Shown here: piece by piece, positions 8,146-16,536 of the stretch
Position numbering within the stretch: the stretch's first letter is position 1
How the letters are laid out: every line of letters begins with the position of its first letter
Assembly: GCF_003947455.1 (NCBI RefSeq)
Contig: NZ_QHJH01000022.1
Coordinates: 1 to 64,000 of the forward strand
Reading direction: 5' to 3'
Origin: Streptomyces sp. WAC 04229
GTDB taxonomy: Bacteria; Actinomycetota; Actinomycetes; Streptomycetales; Streptomycetaceae
DNA length: 64,000 nucleotides
The notes under the pieces: model-generated
What the model was told of the DNA's origin: nothing
The model's database searches: none
Seen by the model: only the letters and a program-made list of their open reading frames with translations
Program-made: the position numbers and the translations under genes

Positions 8146-9905
8146 CCCGCCTGTTCAACGACCCCGCCGCCTTCGCCGACGAGGCGCTGGAGGGCTTCGC
8201 CGCCGCGCACCGGCGCTGGGTCCGGCCGGTCACCGGCGGAGTCGTCCGGGCCACCGCCACCCCGGCCGGCCAGGTGGCCGTGGTGATCGGCGGCGGATCG
8301 GGCCACTACCCGGCCTTCTCCGGCCTGGTCGGCCGCGGCCTGGCGCACGGCGCGGCCGTCGGCAACGTCTTCGCCTCGCCCTCCGCCCAGCAGATCCGCT
8401 CCGTGGCGCGGGCGGCGCACGGCGGCGCCGGAGTCCTGCTGATGTACGGGAACTACGCCGGTGACGTCCTGCACTTCGGCCAGGCCGCCGAGCGGCTGGC
8501 CGCCGACGGCATCGACGCCCGTACCTTCGCCGTCGCCGACGACATCTCCAGCGCGGGTCCGGACGAGTCGGCCAAGCGGCGCGGCATCGCCGGTGACCTG
8601 CCCGTCTTCAAGGCCGCCGCCGCCGCGGCCGAGCAGGGCCGTCCCCTGGACGAGGTGGTGCGCGCCGCGGAACGGGCGGGCGCCCGCACCCGGTCCTTCG
8701 GCATCGCCTTCTCCGGCTGCACCCTGCCCGGCGCCGACCACCCCCTGTTCACCGTCCCCGAGGCCCGGATGGCGGTCGGCCTCGGCATCCACGGGGAGCC
8801 CGGCATCGGCGAGGAGGACCTGCCCACCGCCGACGAGGCGGCGCGGCTCCTGGTCCGGACGCTGCTGAAGGAACTGCCCGAGGACGTCCCCGGCCCGGCG
8901 GGACAGCGCGCCGCCGTCGTCCTCAACGGGCTCGGCTCGGTCAAGTACGAGGAACTGTTCGTCGTCTACCGCAAGGTCGCGGCCCTGCTCGGCGAGGCGG
9001 GCGTCGAGATCGTCGACCCCGAGGTCGGCGAACTCGTCACCAGCTTCGACATGGCCGGTGTCTCCCTCACCCTGACCTGGCTGGACGAGGGCCTGGAGGA
9101 GCTGTGGCGGGCCCCCGCCGACACGCCCGCCTACCGCAAGGGTGCCCTCGACGCCGCCGAGCCCGACACCGCCGTACGTCCGGAGACCCCCGTACGCCCG
9201 GAGACCGCCCCGTTCCCGGACGCCGGCCCGCCCCCGGCGGCGGATGCCTCACGGCACGCCGCCCGCACCGTCCTGGCCGCCCTGGACGCGGTGGCCGCCG
9301 TGGTCGAGGCGCACGCCGACGAACTCGGCCGGATCGACGCCGTCGCCGGCGACGGAGACCACGGCATCGGCATGCTGCGCGGCTCCACCGCCGCCCGCGA
9401 GGCCGCCGCCGAGGCCCACGAGCGCGGCGCGGGCGCCGGCACCGTCCTGACCCGCGCCGGCGACGCCTGGGCCGACCGGGCGGGCGGCACCTCCGGCGCC
9501 CTGTGGGGCACCGTCCTGCGCTCCCTGGGCACCGCCCTCGGCGACCGGGACACCCCGGACGCCGCCCGCGTCAGCGGCGGGGTCACGGACGCCTCCGCGG
9601 CCGTGCGCAGGCTCGGCGGCGCGGAAGTCGGCGACAAGACCATGGTCGACGTCCTCGTGCCCTTCGCCGACGCACTGGCCGCCGCCACGGCCGAGGGCCT
9701 GCCCCTCGCCGAGGCCTGGGACCGCGCGGCCACCACGGCCACCGACGCGGCCGCCGCAACGGCCCGCCTGCTGCCCCGCATGGGCCGGGCCCGACCGCAC
9801 GCCGAGAAGTCCCTCGGCACCCCCGACGCGGGCGCCCACTCCCTCGCCCTGATCACCCGCGCCGTCCACGGCGCCCTGCTCGACCACCCCCACGACCACC
9901 ACTGA
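8142..9905 (+). CDS. lerK: DhaK-DhaL fused kinase, probable L-erythrulose kinase
   Basis: A 587-residue ATP-dependent dihydroxyacetone-kinase-family enzyme with both domains in one chain. The DhaK part (residues 1-330) has [10 protein letters not shown] and the substrate-binding His217 (GLGIHGEPG). A Pro-rich linker (about 340-370) leads to a DhaL part with the Mg-ATP aspartates in GDGDHG. Single-chain enzymes phosphorylate dihydroxyacetone or tetruloses. Because the next genes are RpiB-like, TIM-like, OiaC-like and ApnO-like, L-erythrulose to L-erythrulose 1-phosphate (LerK) is the best fit. It overlaps the transporter by ATGA and is followed 11 bp later by the RpiB homologue. Alternative: plain dihydroxyacetone kinase. 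Confidence 0.75.
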   Translation: MTRLFNDPAAFADEALEGFAAAHRRWVRPVTGGVVRATATPAGQVAVVIGGGSGHYPAFSGLVGRGLAHGAAVGNVFASPSAQQIRSVARAAHGGAGVLLMYGNYAGDVLHFGQAAERLAADGIDARTFAVADDISSAGPDESAKRRGIAGDLPVFKAAAAAAEQGRPLDEVVRAAERAGARTRSFGIAFSGCTLPGADHPLFTVPEARMAVGLGIHGEPGIGEEDLPTADEAARLLVRTLLKELPEDVPGPAGQRAAVVLNGLGSVKYEELFVVYRKVAALLGEAGVEIVDPEVGELVTSFDMAGVSLTLTWLDEGLEELWRAPADTPAYRKGALDAAEPDTAVRPETPVRPETAPFPDAGPPPAADASRHAARTVLAALDAVAAVVEAHADELGRIDAVAGDGDHGIGMLRGSTAAREAAAEAHERGAGAGTVLTRAGDAWADRAGGTSGALWGTVLRSLGTALGDRDTPDAARVSGGVTDASAAVRRLGGAEVGDKTMVDVLVPFADALAAATAEGLPLAEAWDRAATTATDAAAATARLLPRMGRARPHAEKSLGTPDAGAHSLALITRAVHGALLDHPHDHH

Positions 9906-9916
9906 GGAAAGCCGAG

Positions 9917-10399
9917 ATGACCGACAAGCTCCGCATCGTCGTCGGGTCCGACGACGCCGGTTACCAGTACAAGGAAGCCCTCAAGCAGGACCTGGAGAGC
10001 AGCGGCCTGGTCGCCGCCGTCACGGACGTGGGTGTCGACGCCGACGGCCACACCGCCTACCCCAAGGTCGCCATCGCCGCCGCCGAGATGGTCGCCCGAG
10101 GCGACGCCGACCGCGCCCTGCTGGTGTGCGGCACCGGGCTCGGCGTCGCCATCGCCGCCAACAAGGTCCGGGGCATCCGCGCCGTCACCGCCCACGACTC
10201 CTTCTCCGTCGAGCGGGCGGTCCTCTCCAACAACGCGCAGATCCTGACCTTCGGGCAGCGCGTCGTGGGCCTCGAACTCGCCCGCCGCCTGGCCGCCGAG
10301 TGGCTCACCTACCGCTTCGACGAGAGCTCGGCGTCGGCCGCCAAGGTCCAGCTGATGTGCGACTACGAGACCGCCTCGGGCGACGGAGCGGCCGCCTGA
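9917..10399 (+). CDS. derI: RpiB-like isomerase, probable D-erythrulose 4-phosphate isomerase
   Basis: A 160-residue member of the LacAB_RpiB family. It shows [11 protein letters not shown] at the N-terminus, where plain RpiB has Asp-His, and the catalytic-cysteine loop [16 protein letters not shown]. It also has [24 protein letters not shown]. RpiB interconverts ribose and ribulose 5-phosphates; close relatives named DerI or EryI convert D-erythrulose 4-phosphate to D-erythrose 4-phosphate in erythritol and apionate catabolism. The position between a tetrulose kinase and a TIM-like gene supports DerI/EryI. ATG 9917 follows a GAGGAAAGCC sequence, and its stop shares one base with the next start (TGATG). 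Confidence 0.75.
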   Translation: MTDKLRIVVGSDDAGYQYKEALKQDLESSGLVAAVTDVGVDADGHTAYPKVAIAAAEMVARGDADRALLVCGTGLGVAIAANKVRGIRAVTAHDSFSVERAVLSNNAQILTFGQRVVGLELARRLAAEWLTYRFDESSASAAKVQLMCDYETASGDGAAA

Positions 10400-11178
10400 T
10401 GCCCGCCGCCGCACCGTCCCCCGTACTGCTGGGGGTGAGCCTGAAGATGTACTTCGGCCACCACCAGACGCTGAACTGGGCCCGCCGGATCGCCGCCCTC
10501 GCCGAGCGGCACCCCGCCGTCACCTCCGGCGCCGCCCGCCTCTTCGTGCTCCCCGCCTTCCCGGCCCTAGTGCCCGCCACCGGCATCCTCGCCCCCTACG
10601 GCGTCGCCCTCGGCGCCCAGGACATCGCGACCGAGGACGGCGGCCCCTACACCGGCGAGGTCGGCGGCCCCGTCCTCAAGGAGATCGGCTGCCGCTACGC
10701 CGAGGTCGGCCACGCCGAACGCCGCCGCCTCTACGGCGAGGGCGACACGGTCGTCGCCGCCAAGACCGCCGCCGCCCTGCGCAACGGCCTCACGCCCGTC
10801 CTGTGCGTCGGCGAACGCGACGAGGCCGACCCGGCCGACGCGGCGGCCCGCACGGTCGCCGAGGCGGAACGCCTGCTGCACGGCCTGGACGGCGCGGTCG
10901 TCCTCGCCTACGAACCGCAGTGGGCCATCGGCGCCCCCGAACCCGCCTCCGCCGAGCACATCGCGACCGTCTGCACCGCCCTGCGCGACTGGCTCGACCG
11001 CCGTCCGCGGCACGCCGGCTCCACCGTCATCTACGGCGGCAGCGCGGGCCCCGGACTGCTGACCCGGCTGGCCGGCACCGCCGAGGGCCTGTTCCTCGGC
11101 CGCTTCGCGCACGACCCGGCGAACGTGGAGGCGGTCCTCGACGAGATCCGCTCCCCGGCCCCGGCGGCGGTGGCGTGA
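10399..11178 (+). CDS. lerI: TIM-like isomerase, probable L-erythrulose 1-phosphate isomerase
   Basis: A 259-residue triosephosphate-isomerase-family protein. Catalytic residues are present: Lys16 (SLKMYF), His105 (VGHAERR) and Glu172 (AYEPQWAIG). The usual TIM 'NWK' is 'SLK', a deviation seen in the EryH/LerI branch that interconverts L-erythrulose 1-phosphate and D-erythrulose 4-phosphate. A glycolytic TpiA would normally sit beside gap-pgk, not here. It is coupled to derI (TGATG) and to the next gene (TGATG), making co-translation very likely. Alternative: a second genuine triosephosphate isomerase. Confidence 0.75.
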   Translation: MPAAAPSPVLLGVSLKMYFGHHQTLNWARRIAALAERHPAVTSGAARLFVLPAFPALVPATGILAPYGVALGAQDIATEDGGPYTGEVGGPVLKEIGCRYAEVGHAERRRLYGEGDTVVAAKTAAALRNGLTPVLCVGERDEADPADAAARTVAEAERLLHGLDGAVVLAYEPQWAIGAPEPASAEHIATVCTALRDWLDRRPRHAGSTVIYGGSAGPGLLTRLAGTAEGLFLGRFAHDPANVEAVLDEIRSPAPAAVA

Positions 11179-11978
11179 TGGCGTACGGCATCAGCACCTA
11201 CGCGTACTTCTGGCGCCACTCCGCCCTCGCCCCCGAGCCGATGAGCCTGACCGCGATGCTGCGCGACACCGCGGAACTCGGCGGCCGGGTCTTCCAGATC
11301 TGCGACTACGCGCCCGTCGAGACCTACGACCGCGCGCGGCTCGCCGACCTCCGCGCCACCGCCGACGACCTCGGACTGACCCTGGAACTCGGCACCCGCG
11401 GCATCCGGCCCGGCCACCTGCTCACGTACCTCGACATGGCGGGCGAACTGGGGGTGACCCTGGTCCGCTCCATGCTGAACACCGCCGACCACCGGCCGGA
11501 CACCGACGAGGCGGTCGCCCTGCTGCAGGAGGCGGTGCCCCGCTACGCCGACGCGGGCGTGACCCTCGGCCTGGAGACCTACGAGCAGGTCGCCACCGAC
11601 GACCTGGTGAGCGTCGTACGCGCCGTCGACAGTCCGCGTCTCGGCATCGTCCTGGACCCGGGCAACAGCGTCGCCCGGCTGGAACGCCCCGCCGACGTCG
11701 TGGCCGCCACCGCGCCGTACGTGGTCAACATCCACGTCAAGGACTTCGCCTTCACCCGCCGCGACGGCTGGGTCGGCTTCACCTACGCCGGCTGCCCGCT
11801 CGGCGAGGGCCTCCTGGACCACGCCGGCATGGTCGCCGCCGTACGCCCCGGGGAGCGCGGCATCAACCAGATCGTGGAGCACTGGCTCCCGTGGCAGGAC
11901 GGCGGTTACGACGCCACCGCCCGGCTCGAACACCAGTGGACGCAGCACAGCATCAACACCCTCCTGAGGAGCGAGTAA
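11178..11978 (+). CDS. oiaC: Sugar phosphate isomerase/epimerase fold enzyme, probable 3-oxo-isoapionate decarboxylase
   Basis: A 266-residue AP-endonuclease-2/xylose-isomerase-like TIM barrel. Probable divalent-metal ligands are Glu133 (LGLETYEQ), Asp160 (VLDPGNS), His186 (NIHVKDF) and Glu234 (IVEHWLPW). Proteins of this fold in apionate operons are OiaC, which releases CO2 from 3-oxo-isoapionate to give L-erythrulose, the substrate of the LerK-like kinase encoded upstream. The start ATG overlaps the previous stop (TGATG), and its TAA overlaps the next ATG (TAATG). An alternative role in the same fold is a 3-keto-sugar-phosphate isomerase (EryC-like), but the operon has no erythritol kinase or dehydrogenase. 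Confidence 0.68.
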   Translation: MAYGISTYAYFWRHSALAPEPMSLTAMLRDTAELGGRVFQICDYAPVETYDRARLADLRATADDLGLTLELGTRGIRPGHLLTYLDMAGELGVTLVRSMLNTADHRPDTDEAVALLQEAVPRYADAGVTLGLETYEQVATDDLVSVVRAVDSPRLGIVLDPGNSVARLERPADVVAATAPYVVNIHVKDFAFTRRDGWVGFTYAGCPLGEGLLDHAGMVAAVRPGERGINQIVEHWLPWQDGGYDATARLEHQWTQHSINTLLRSE

Positions 11979-12853
11979 TGCCCACCGAGATCCACACCCG
12001 GGCCGACGTCACGACCGTCGCCGTCATCGGGGCCGCCGGCAAGATGGGCCGGCGCGTCTCCGACAACCTGGTCGAGAGCGACTTCCGGGTGCTCTTCAGC
12101 GAGGCGTCCCCGGCGGGCCAGGAGCTGATCCGCGGCCTCGGCCGCGAACTGACCGACTCGGCCGACGCCGTCGCCGAGGCCGACGTCGTCGTCCTCGCGG
12201 TGCCCGACGTGGTTCTCGGCAAGGTCTCCGAGGAACTCGTGCCGCTGATGAGGCCCGGCACCGTCGTCCTCACCCTCGACCCGGCCGCCGCCTACGCCGG
12301 CCTGCTGCACGCACGCGAGGACGTCCACTACGCCTGCGCGCACCCCTGCCACCCCTCGGTGTTCCTGGAGCGGACCACCAAGGAGGAGTGGCAGGACACC
12401 TTCGGCGGCATCGCCGCGCCCCAGGAGGTCGTCGCCGCCTACGAGGGCGGGGACGAGACCAAGCGGGAGCTCGCCGACGCCGTCGTCCGGGCCATGTACG
12501 CCCCGGTCGTCGACGTCCACTGGGTCACCGTCAAGCAGCTCGCCGTCCTGGAGCCGACCCTGGTGGAGACCATCGCCTGCATGGTCGGCGCCCTGCTGAC
12601 CGAGGCGCTGCACGAGACCGTCCACACGGTCGGAGTCCCGGAGAAGGCCGCTCGCGCGATGCTGCTCGGCCACACCCAGGTCGCGCTGGCCAACACCCTG
12701 AAGGGCTCCAACCCCTTCTCGGACGCCTGCCTGATCGCCATGGACTACGGCCGTGAGTCCATCGTCCGCGAGGACTGGAAGAAGGTCTTCGACGACGAGG
12801 AGCTGGACAAGGTCATCACCCGCATGCTGAAGATCAAGGAGATCCGCCGCTAG
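11978..12853 (+). CDS. apnO: NAD-dependent oxidoreductase, probable D-apionate oxidoisomerase
   Basis: A 291-residue protein with an N-terminal Rossmann motif (VAVIGAAGKMGRRVSDNL, about residues 12-29). Its C-terminal half is of the phosphogluconate-dehydrogenase-like helical type (AHPCHPSVF, then VHWVTVKQLAVLEPTLVETIACMVGAL and LGHTQVALANTLKGSNPFSDACLIAMDYG). ApnO, the D-apionate oxidoisomerase giving 3-oxo-isoapionate and NADH, has this architecture. As last gene of the operon it would start the pathway whose product feeds OiaC. ATG 11978 overlaps the previous TAA and has TGAGGAG at 11964-11970. With no other dehydrogenase in the operon, a first-step role is the simplest reading. Confidence 0.7.
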   Translation: MPTEIHTRADVTTVAVIGAAGKMGRRVSDNLVESDFRVLFSEASPAGQELIRGLGRELTDSADAVAEADVVVLAVPDVVLGKVSEELVPLMRPGTVVLTLDPAAAYAGLLHAREDVHYACAHPCHPSVFLERTTKEEWQDTFGGIAAPQEVVAAYEGGDETKRELADAVVRAMYAPVVDVHWVTVKQLAVLEPTLVETIACMVGALLTEALHETVHTVGVPEKAARAMLLGHTQVALANTLKGSNPFSDACLIAMDYGRESIVREDWKKVFDDEELDKVITRMLKIKEIRR

Positions 12854-12885
12854 GACGTCCGCCGGGACGTGCGCGGCGCGCCTGT

Positions 12886-13611
12886 CTACGCCCGCGAGTC
12901 GAACGCCGGGGTTGTGTCGAGCAGTTCGGACAGTTCGGCGCCCACAGCGATCTCGCGGGCGGCGGTGGCGCGGCGGAAGAGACGGGCGTCGCGCGCGCCG
13001 CCGAGGGTCGCGCGCCCGCCGTCGACGCGCAGCCAGGAGCCCTCCCGCAGGCCGAGGACCGGCACGTCGTTCTCCTCCAGGAACTCCGTCAGCCGTTCCT
13101 CGCGGGTCTCGCCCTTGTGCGTGGACGCCGGGTCCGGGTCGAGGTAGTGCGGGTTGATCTGGAACGGGACCAGGCCGAGCGCCTCGAAGGAGGGCGGCTC
13201 GACGATCGGCATGTCGTTGGTGGTGCGCAGCGACGGCGCCGCCATGTTGGTGCCGGCGCTGGCCCCCATGTACGGCAGTCCCGCGCCGACGGCCTTGATC
13301 AGCGCCTCCCGCAGCCCCGTACGGTACAGCGCGGAGAGCAGCCGGAACGAGTTGCCGCCGCCGACGAACACGGCGTCCGCCTCGCCGAGCCGCGCGAGCG
13401 GGTCGCCGCCCTCGTGCACGCCCCGCACCTCGATCCCCGCCCCGGCGAGCGCGCCGCGCACCTTCGCGGTGTAGGCGTCGTGGTCGGCGAGGGCGTACGG
13501 CACGAAGACCAGGCGCCCGCCCGCGGGCAGGAAGCCGGTCACGGTGTCCATGGCGTGTTCCAGGTAACCGCGGCCGTGCTGGGTGGAGTTGGACAGGAGC
13601 AGGAGATTCAC
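12886..13611 (-). CDS. pepE: Peptidase E (dipeptidase E, S51)
   Basis: A 241-residue cytoplasmic S51 serine dipeptidase that cleaves Asp-X dipeptides. The nucleophile elbow GASAGTNMA carries the catalytic Ser near residue 120; the family Asp/His partners fall in TTNDMPIVEP and INPHYLDP. The start MNLLLLSNST is typical of PepE. Length matches the family (about 230). It converges on the apnO operon with only 32 bp between, and is followed on its own strand by nothing nearby. The IclR gene lies upstream on the same strand (40 bp) and could be co-transcribed with it. Confidence 0.9.
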   Translation of the reverse strand: MNLLLLSNSTQHGRGYLEHAMDTVTGFLPAGGRLVFVPYALADHDAYTAKVRGALAGAGIEVRGVHEGGDPLARLGEADAVFVGGGNSFRLLSALYRTGLREALIKAVGAGLPYMGASAGTNMAAPSLRTTNDMPIVEPPSFEALGLVPFQINPHYLDPDPASTHKGETREERLTEFLEENDVPVLGLREGSWLRVDGGRATLGGARDARLFRRATAAREIAVGAELSELLDTTPAFDSRA

Positions 13612-13651
13612 GGGGTCATCCTCGTCGACGGGGGTGGATCGGTGGTGCGGG

Positions 13652-14485
13652 TCAGGCGGTGCGCGGCGGGCGCGGGCGCCGGTGGTGCTGGGGCGGATGC
13701 GTCAGGCGCTGCTCCAGCAGCCGGGCGGCCCGGCGCAGCACCTCCAGACGGTCCTCGGGGCCCTCGGGGAAGCGCTCCTTGGCGGCGCCGAGACTGAGGC
13801 TGCCGTAGGGCTCCGCGCCGAGGAACACGGGCAGGGCGACGGCGCCGATGCCGGCGTCGTACTCGCCGACCGTCCAGGCGTAGCCCTGCGCGCGGACCTG
13901 GCGGAACTCGCGCTCCAGCTGGTCGGCGTCGGTGACGGTGCGTTCGGTGAAGCGGGCCATGGGGCGGCCGCGGAAGAGGCGGTGGCGCTGGTCGTCGGGC
14001 AGGAAGGCGTAGAACGACTTGCTGGTGGCCCCGGCGTGCGCCGGGTACAGCTCACCGACCAGCGGGTAGTAGCGCAGCGGCCCCTCCTCGCCCTCGACGG
14101 CCGCGACGCAGCGCATGTGGAAGTTGTCGGGCAGGCAGAAGAGCACCGTGTCGCCGGTGGCCGCCCGCAGCTCCTGGAGGACGGGCTCGGCGAGCAGCTC
14201 CAGGGAGCCCGAGCGCTCCCAGAGACGGCCCAGGCGCAGGGCGGCCGGGCCGATGCGGTAGCGCCGGGTCGCCGGGTCGGAGACCAGGAAGCCGCGGCCC
14301 GCGAGCGTGGAGAGCAGGCGCTGGGCGACCGAGGTGTCCCAGCCGAACTCGGCGGCGATCTCGGTGACGCCCCAGTCCGGCCGGGTGCGCTCGAAGGCCA
14401 GCAGCACCAGCAGGGCGCGGTCGACGGTCTGGAGGGCCCCGGCCGGGGTCTTCCGGTCCGCGGGCTGTACCGGCGGGTCGGCCAC
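13652..14485 (-). CDS. IclR-family transcriptional regulator
   Basis: A 277-residue IclR regulator. The N-terminal winged helix (about residues 20-85) contains TVDRALLVLLAFERTRPDWGV and a helix-turn-helix with EFGWDTSVAQRLLSTLAGRGFL. The C-terminal effector domain runs from about 95 to 265 (HAGATSKSFYAFLP; GEYDAGIGAVALPVF). GTG 14485 is chosen because GGAGAGGAG lies 5 bases upstream; the frame extends further up to an ATG at 14509 that has no visible ribosome site. Targets are unknown; candidates are pepE directly downstream and the divergent orphan gene at 14612. The divergent spacer contains the AT-rich string TTGCATATAACGGG. Confidence 0.88.
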   Translation of the reverse strand: MADPPVQPADRKTPAGALQTVDRALLVLLAFERTRPDWGVTEIAAEFGWDTSVAQRLLSTLAGRGFLVSDPATRRYRIGPAALRLGRLWERSGSLELLAEPVLQELRAATGDTVLFCLPDNFHMRCVAAVEGEEGPLRYYPLVGELYPAHAGATSKSFYAFLPDDQRHRLFRGRPMARFTERTVTDADQLEREFRQVRAQGYAWTVGEYDAGIGAVALPVFLGAEPYGSLSLGAAKERFPEGPEDRLEVLRRAARLLEQRLTHPPQHHRRPRPPRTA

Positions 14486-14611
14486 GGTGACTCCTCTCCG
14501 TCTCGCCATGCAGACGCGTATTGCATATAACGGGAAACAGTTGCGGAGAACGTTAGTCGATCCCGAACCTGCTGTCAGCACCGCTCCCGGTGCGGATCAG
14601 GAGAACTGCCC

Positions 14612-14854
14612 ATGTTGAAGTACGTCCTGGACCTAGTGGACCCCGACGGCCACCCGGTGCCGTACTGCAACCCGGGCGGCACCGACGCGAAGGCCTTCAC
14701 CAAGCTGGACATCCGCTGCTTCGGCTTCAAGGGCCTGAAGCTGCCCCACGACCTCGACTACGGCCGCCTCTTCCACGGCGTGGACGAGCGGGTGCCGCTG
14801 GAGGGGCTGCGGTTCGGGGTGCGGGTGAGGACGCGGTTGTGGCAGGACTGCTGA
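14612..14854 (+). CDS. Small unrecognised protein, 80 aa
   Basis: Not recognised. An 80-residue soluble protein starting at ATG 14612 with AGGAG at 14599-14603. It is acidic and aromatic in the first half (YVLDLVDPDGHPVPYCN) and ends in a basic segment with a terminal Cys (RVRTRLWQDC). Three cysteines are present (CN, RC, DC) without a CxxC pair. It is divergent from the IclR gene across 126 bp and lies 124 bp upstream of the L33/L36 genes, so it may belong to either unit. Good ribosome site, codon bias and third-position GC support a real gene. Confidence 0.6.
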   Translation: MLKYVLDLVDPDGHPVPYCNPGGTDAKAFTKLDIRCFGFKGLKLPHDLDYGRLFHGVDERVPLEGLRFGVRVRTRLWQDC

Positions 14855-14978
14855 TCCCCGCCCGGCAGGCCCTCGCGACCGCGGGAATGCGCCGGCGGGG
14901 GACGGTGTTGAGACGTGCGACTGACATGCGCGGGTCAGCACAGGACGGACACCGCGGGCTCGGTCGGAAGGAGCACCC

Positions 14979-15142
14979 ATGGCACGCAGAACGCACGCCC
15001 GGTCGTCAGGCTGAAGTCGACGGCGGGCACCGGCGTCACCTACGTGACGCGCAAGAACCGGCTCAACGCTCCCGACCGCCTCGTGCTGCGCAAGTACGAC
15101 CCGGTCGCGGGGGCGCACGTGGCGTTCCGCGAGGACCGCTGA
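14979..15142 (+). pseudogene. rpmG: Ribosomal protein L33, cysteine-free paralog, apparent frameshift near the 5' end
   Basis: The frame from about 14993 to 15142 encodes [20 protein letters not shown] and continues to [16 protein letters not shown], a clear bL33 without zinc-binding cysteines. The ATG at 14979, with GGAAGGAG at 14966-14973, is ideally placed but in a different frame and would stop after 11 codons. Adding one base between about 14981 and 14994 restores the normal bL33 start (MARxx-x-RPVV). In the L33 frame no usable start lies near the ribosome site. So this is either a 1-base deletion inactivating the gene, or a sequencing error. rpmJ follows 31 bp downstream. Confidence 0.8.
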
Positions 15143-15173
15143 TCCCGCGCCACCACGGAACGAGGAGGACCCC

Positions 15174-15296
15174 ATGAAGGTGCGCAATTCCCTCCGCTCG
15201 CTCAAGGCCAGGCCCGGCGCCCAGGTGGTGCGCCGCCGGGGCGTGACCTACGTGATCAACAAGCGGGACCCGCGCTTCAAGGCCCGCCAGGGCTGA
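15174..15296 (+). CDS. rpmJ: Ribosomal protein L36, cysteine-free paralog
   Basis: A 40-residue bL36 ([20 protein letters not shown] then [20 protein letters not shown]). The zinc ligands (three Cys and one His) of the normal L36 are missing, so it is the C-minus form that replaces the zinc protein when zinc is scarce. ATG 15174 is preceded by GAGGAGG. It lies 31 bp after the L33 paralog, as is common for zinc-response ribosomal sets, and is followed at once by a strong hairpin with a T-run. No Zur-type AT-rich palindrome is visible upstream of either gene. Confidence 0.93.
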   Translation: MKVRNSLRSLKARPGAQVVRRRGVTYVINKRDPRFKARQG

Positions 15297-15306
15297 GCGG
15301 CCCCGT

Positions 15307-15339
15307 GCCCGGCCCCGCGCTCGCGGGGCCGGGCTCTTT
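15307..15339 (+). terminator. Rho-independent terminator after rpmJ
   Basis: A perfect 12-bp stem (15307-15318 with 15323-15334), a GCTC loop, and TCTTT directly after. It begins 10 bp after the rpmJ stop codon and closes the small ribosomal-protein unit. Confidence 0.85.
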
Positions 15340-15457
15340 CGCGTACGTGGTCCGTACCGGTCACCGGTGCCGGGCGGCAGCCCGCGGGGCGGAGCCGCGA
15401 GCCTCGGCTGACACACTGCTGAGCGCGTCACTCGCCCGCCCTCAGGAGGACTTCGTC

Positions 15458-16531
15458 ATGACCGAGCAGCCGCCGGCCCGCCTCGCCCGCCACGGGCGCC
15501 GGTTCGACAGGCTCTTCACGGAGTACTTCGACGACCTCGCCCGGACACTGGACGCGCCGTCCTTCAGCCGCTTCACCCCTGAGTGCGTGCAGCTGCTGCG
15601 CGACCTGTCCCTGCGTGGCGGCAAGCGGATGCGGGTCGTGCTGCTGCACGAGGCCGCCCGGCTGGTCACCGACGAGCCCGTCGAAGGGCTGGACGCCGCC
15701 GCCCTGAGCGTGGAGCTGCTCCAGACCCACGGCCTCGTCCACGACGACCTCATCGACGACAGCGCGACCCGCAGGGGCGGCCCGACGACGTACTACGCCT
15801 ACCGGGAGAGGTTCCCCGGGCAGCCGCGAGCGGCGCTCGCCCTCACCGTGCTCGCCGGCGACCTCGCGCTCGCCCTCTCGCTGCAGGCGCTGCTGGACGC
15901 CGGGCTGCCGGCCGAAGTGCGCCAGGCCATGGTCGAGGTGCAGACGCGGGCCGCGGCCGACACCTTCGTGGGCCAGATCGCCGACCTCGAACGCGACTTC
16001 ACCGACACGGTCCCGGACGACGAGGTGCTGCACGACGTCGCCGACCGGAAGTCGGCCCGGTACTCGATCCTCGCCCCCATGACCCTCGGGCTCATCGCCG
16101 CGGGCGAGGAACCGGCGGCCCACGAGGGCGAGTTGCGGCGCTACTCCCGCCTCGTCGGCATCTGCGGACAGATGCGCGACGACTACCTCGACCTGTTCGG
16201 CGACGCGGACACGATGGGCAAGCCGACCGGCACCGACCTCCGCGAGGGCAGGCACAGCTACGCCGTCGCCCGGCTCCTGTCCGCCGTGAGCGGCCCCGAG
16301 CGGGACTTCGTGCGGGAGGCCCTGGGCGACCCCGGCTGCACGCCGGCGACCGTCGCCGAGATCCGTGCGGTCGGCGAGCGCCGGGGCGTCGACGACCGCA
16401 TGCGCGCCGAGATGGCGCACTACGCCGAGCAGGCCGGCCTGGTGGCGCGGGGCTGGCGGCCGCGGTGGCGCGAGGACGCGGTGGCGTTCTTCGAGCGGCT
16501 GCCCGCGTGGAGCGTGGCGCGGGCCGCCTGA
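15458..16531 (+). CDS. Isoprenyl diphosphate synthase 1
   Basis: A 357-residue trans-prenyltransferase making linear polyprenyl diphosphates from isopentenyl diphosphate and an allylic primer. The first Asp-rich motif is DDLID in THGLVHDDLIDDSATRRGG; the second is DDYLD in GQMRDDYLDLFGD. GGKRMR and the KSARY/KP-type region are also present. The residues just before the first motif are small (His-Gly), which usually allows products of C20 or longer rather than stopping at C15. ATG 15458 has AGGAGGA at 15444-15450. It starts the prenyl locus that includes a second synthase and a DUF2236 oxygenase. Chain length is inference. Confidence 0.92.
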   Translation: MTEQPPARLARHGRRFDRLFTEYFDDLARTLDAPSFSRFTPECVQLLRDLSLRGGKRMRVVLLHEAARLVTDEPVEGLDAAALSVELLQTHGLVHDDLIDDSATRRGGPTTYYAYRERFPGQPRAALALTVLAGDLALALSLQALLDAGLPAEVRQAMVEVQTRAAADTFVGQIADLERDFTDTVPDDEVLHDVADRKSARYSILAPMTLGLIAAGEEPAAHEGELRRYSRLVGICGQMRDDYLDLFGDADTMGKPTGTDLREGRHSYAVARLLSAVSGPERDFVREALGDPGCTPATVAEIRAVGERRGVDDRMRAEMAHYAEQAGLVARGWRPRWREDAVAFFERLPAWSVARAA

Positions 16532-16536
16532 CACCA

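Noticed and set aside
8142..9905. Dihydroxyacetone/glycerol catabolism kinase
   Set aside because: No glycerol dehydrogenase or glycerol genes are near, and the neighbours make L-erythrulose the better substrate.
10399..11178. A second glycolytic triosephosphate isomerase
   Set aside because: The catalytic residues are there, but SLK replaces NWK and the operon context is tetrulose phosphate metabolism. Kept as LerI-like with the alternative noted.
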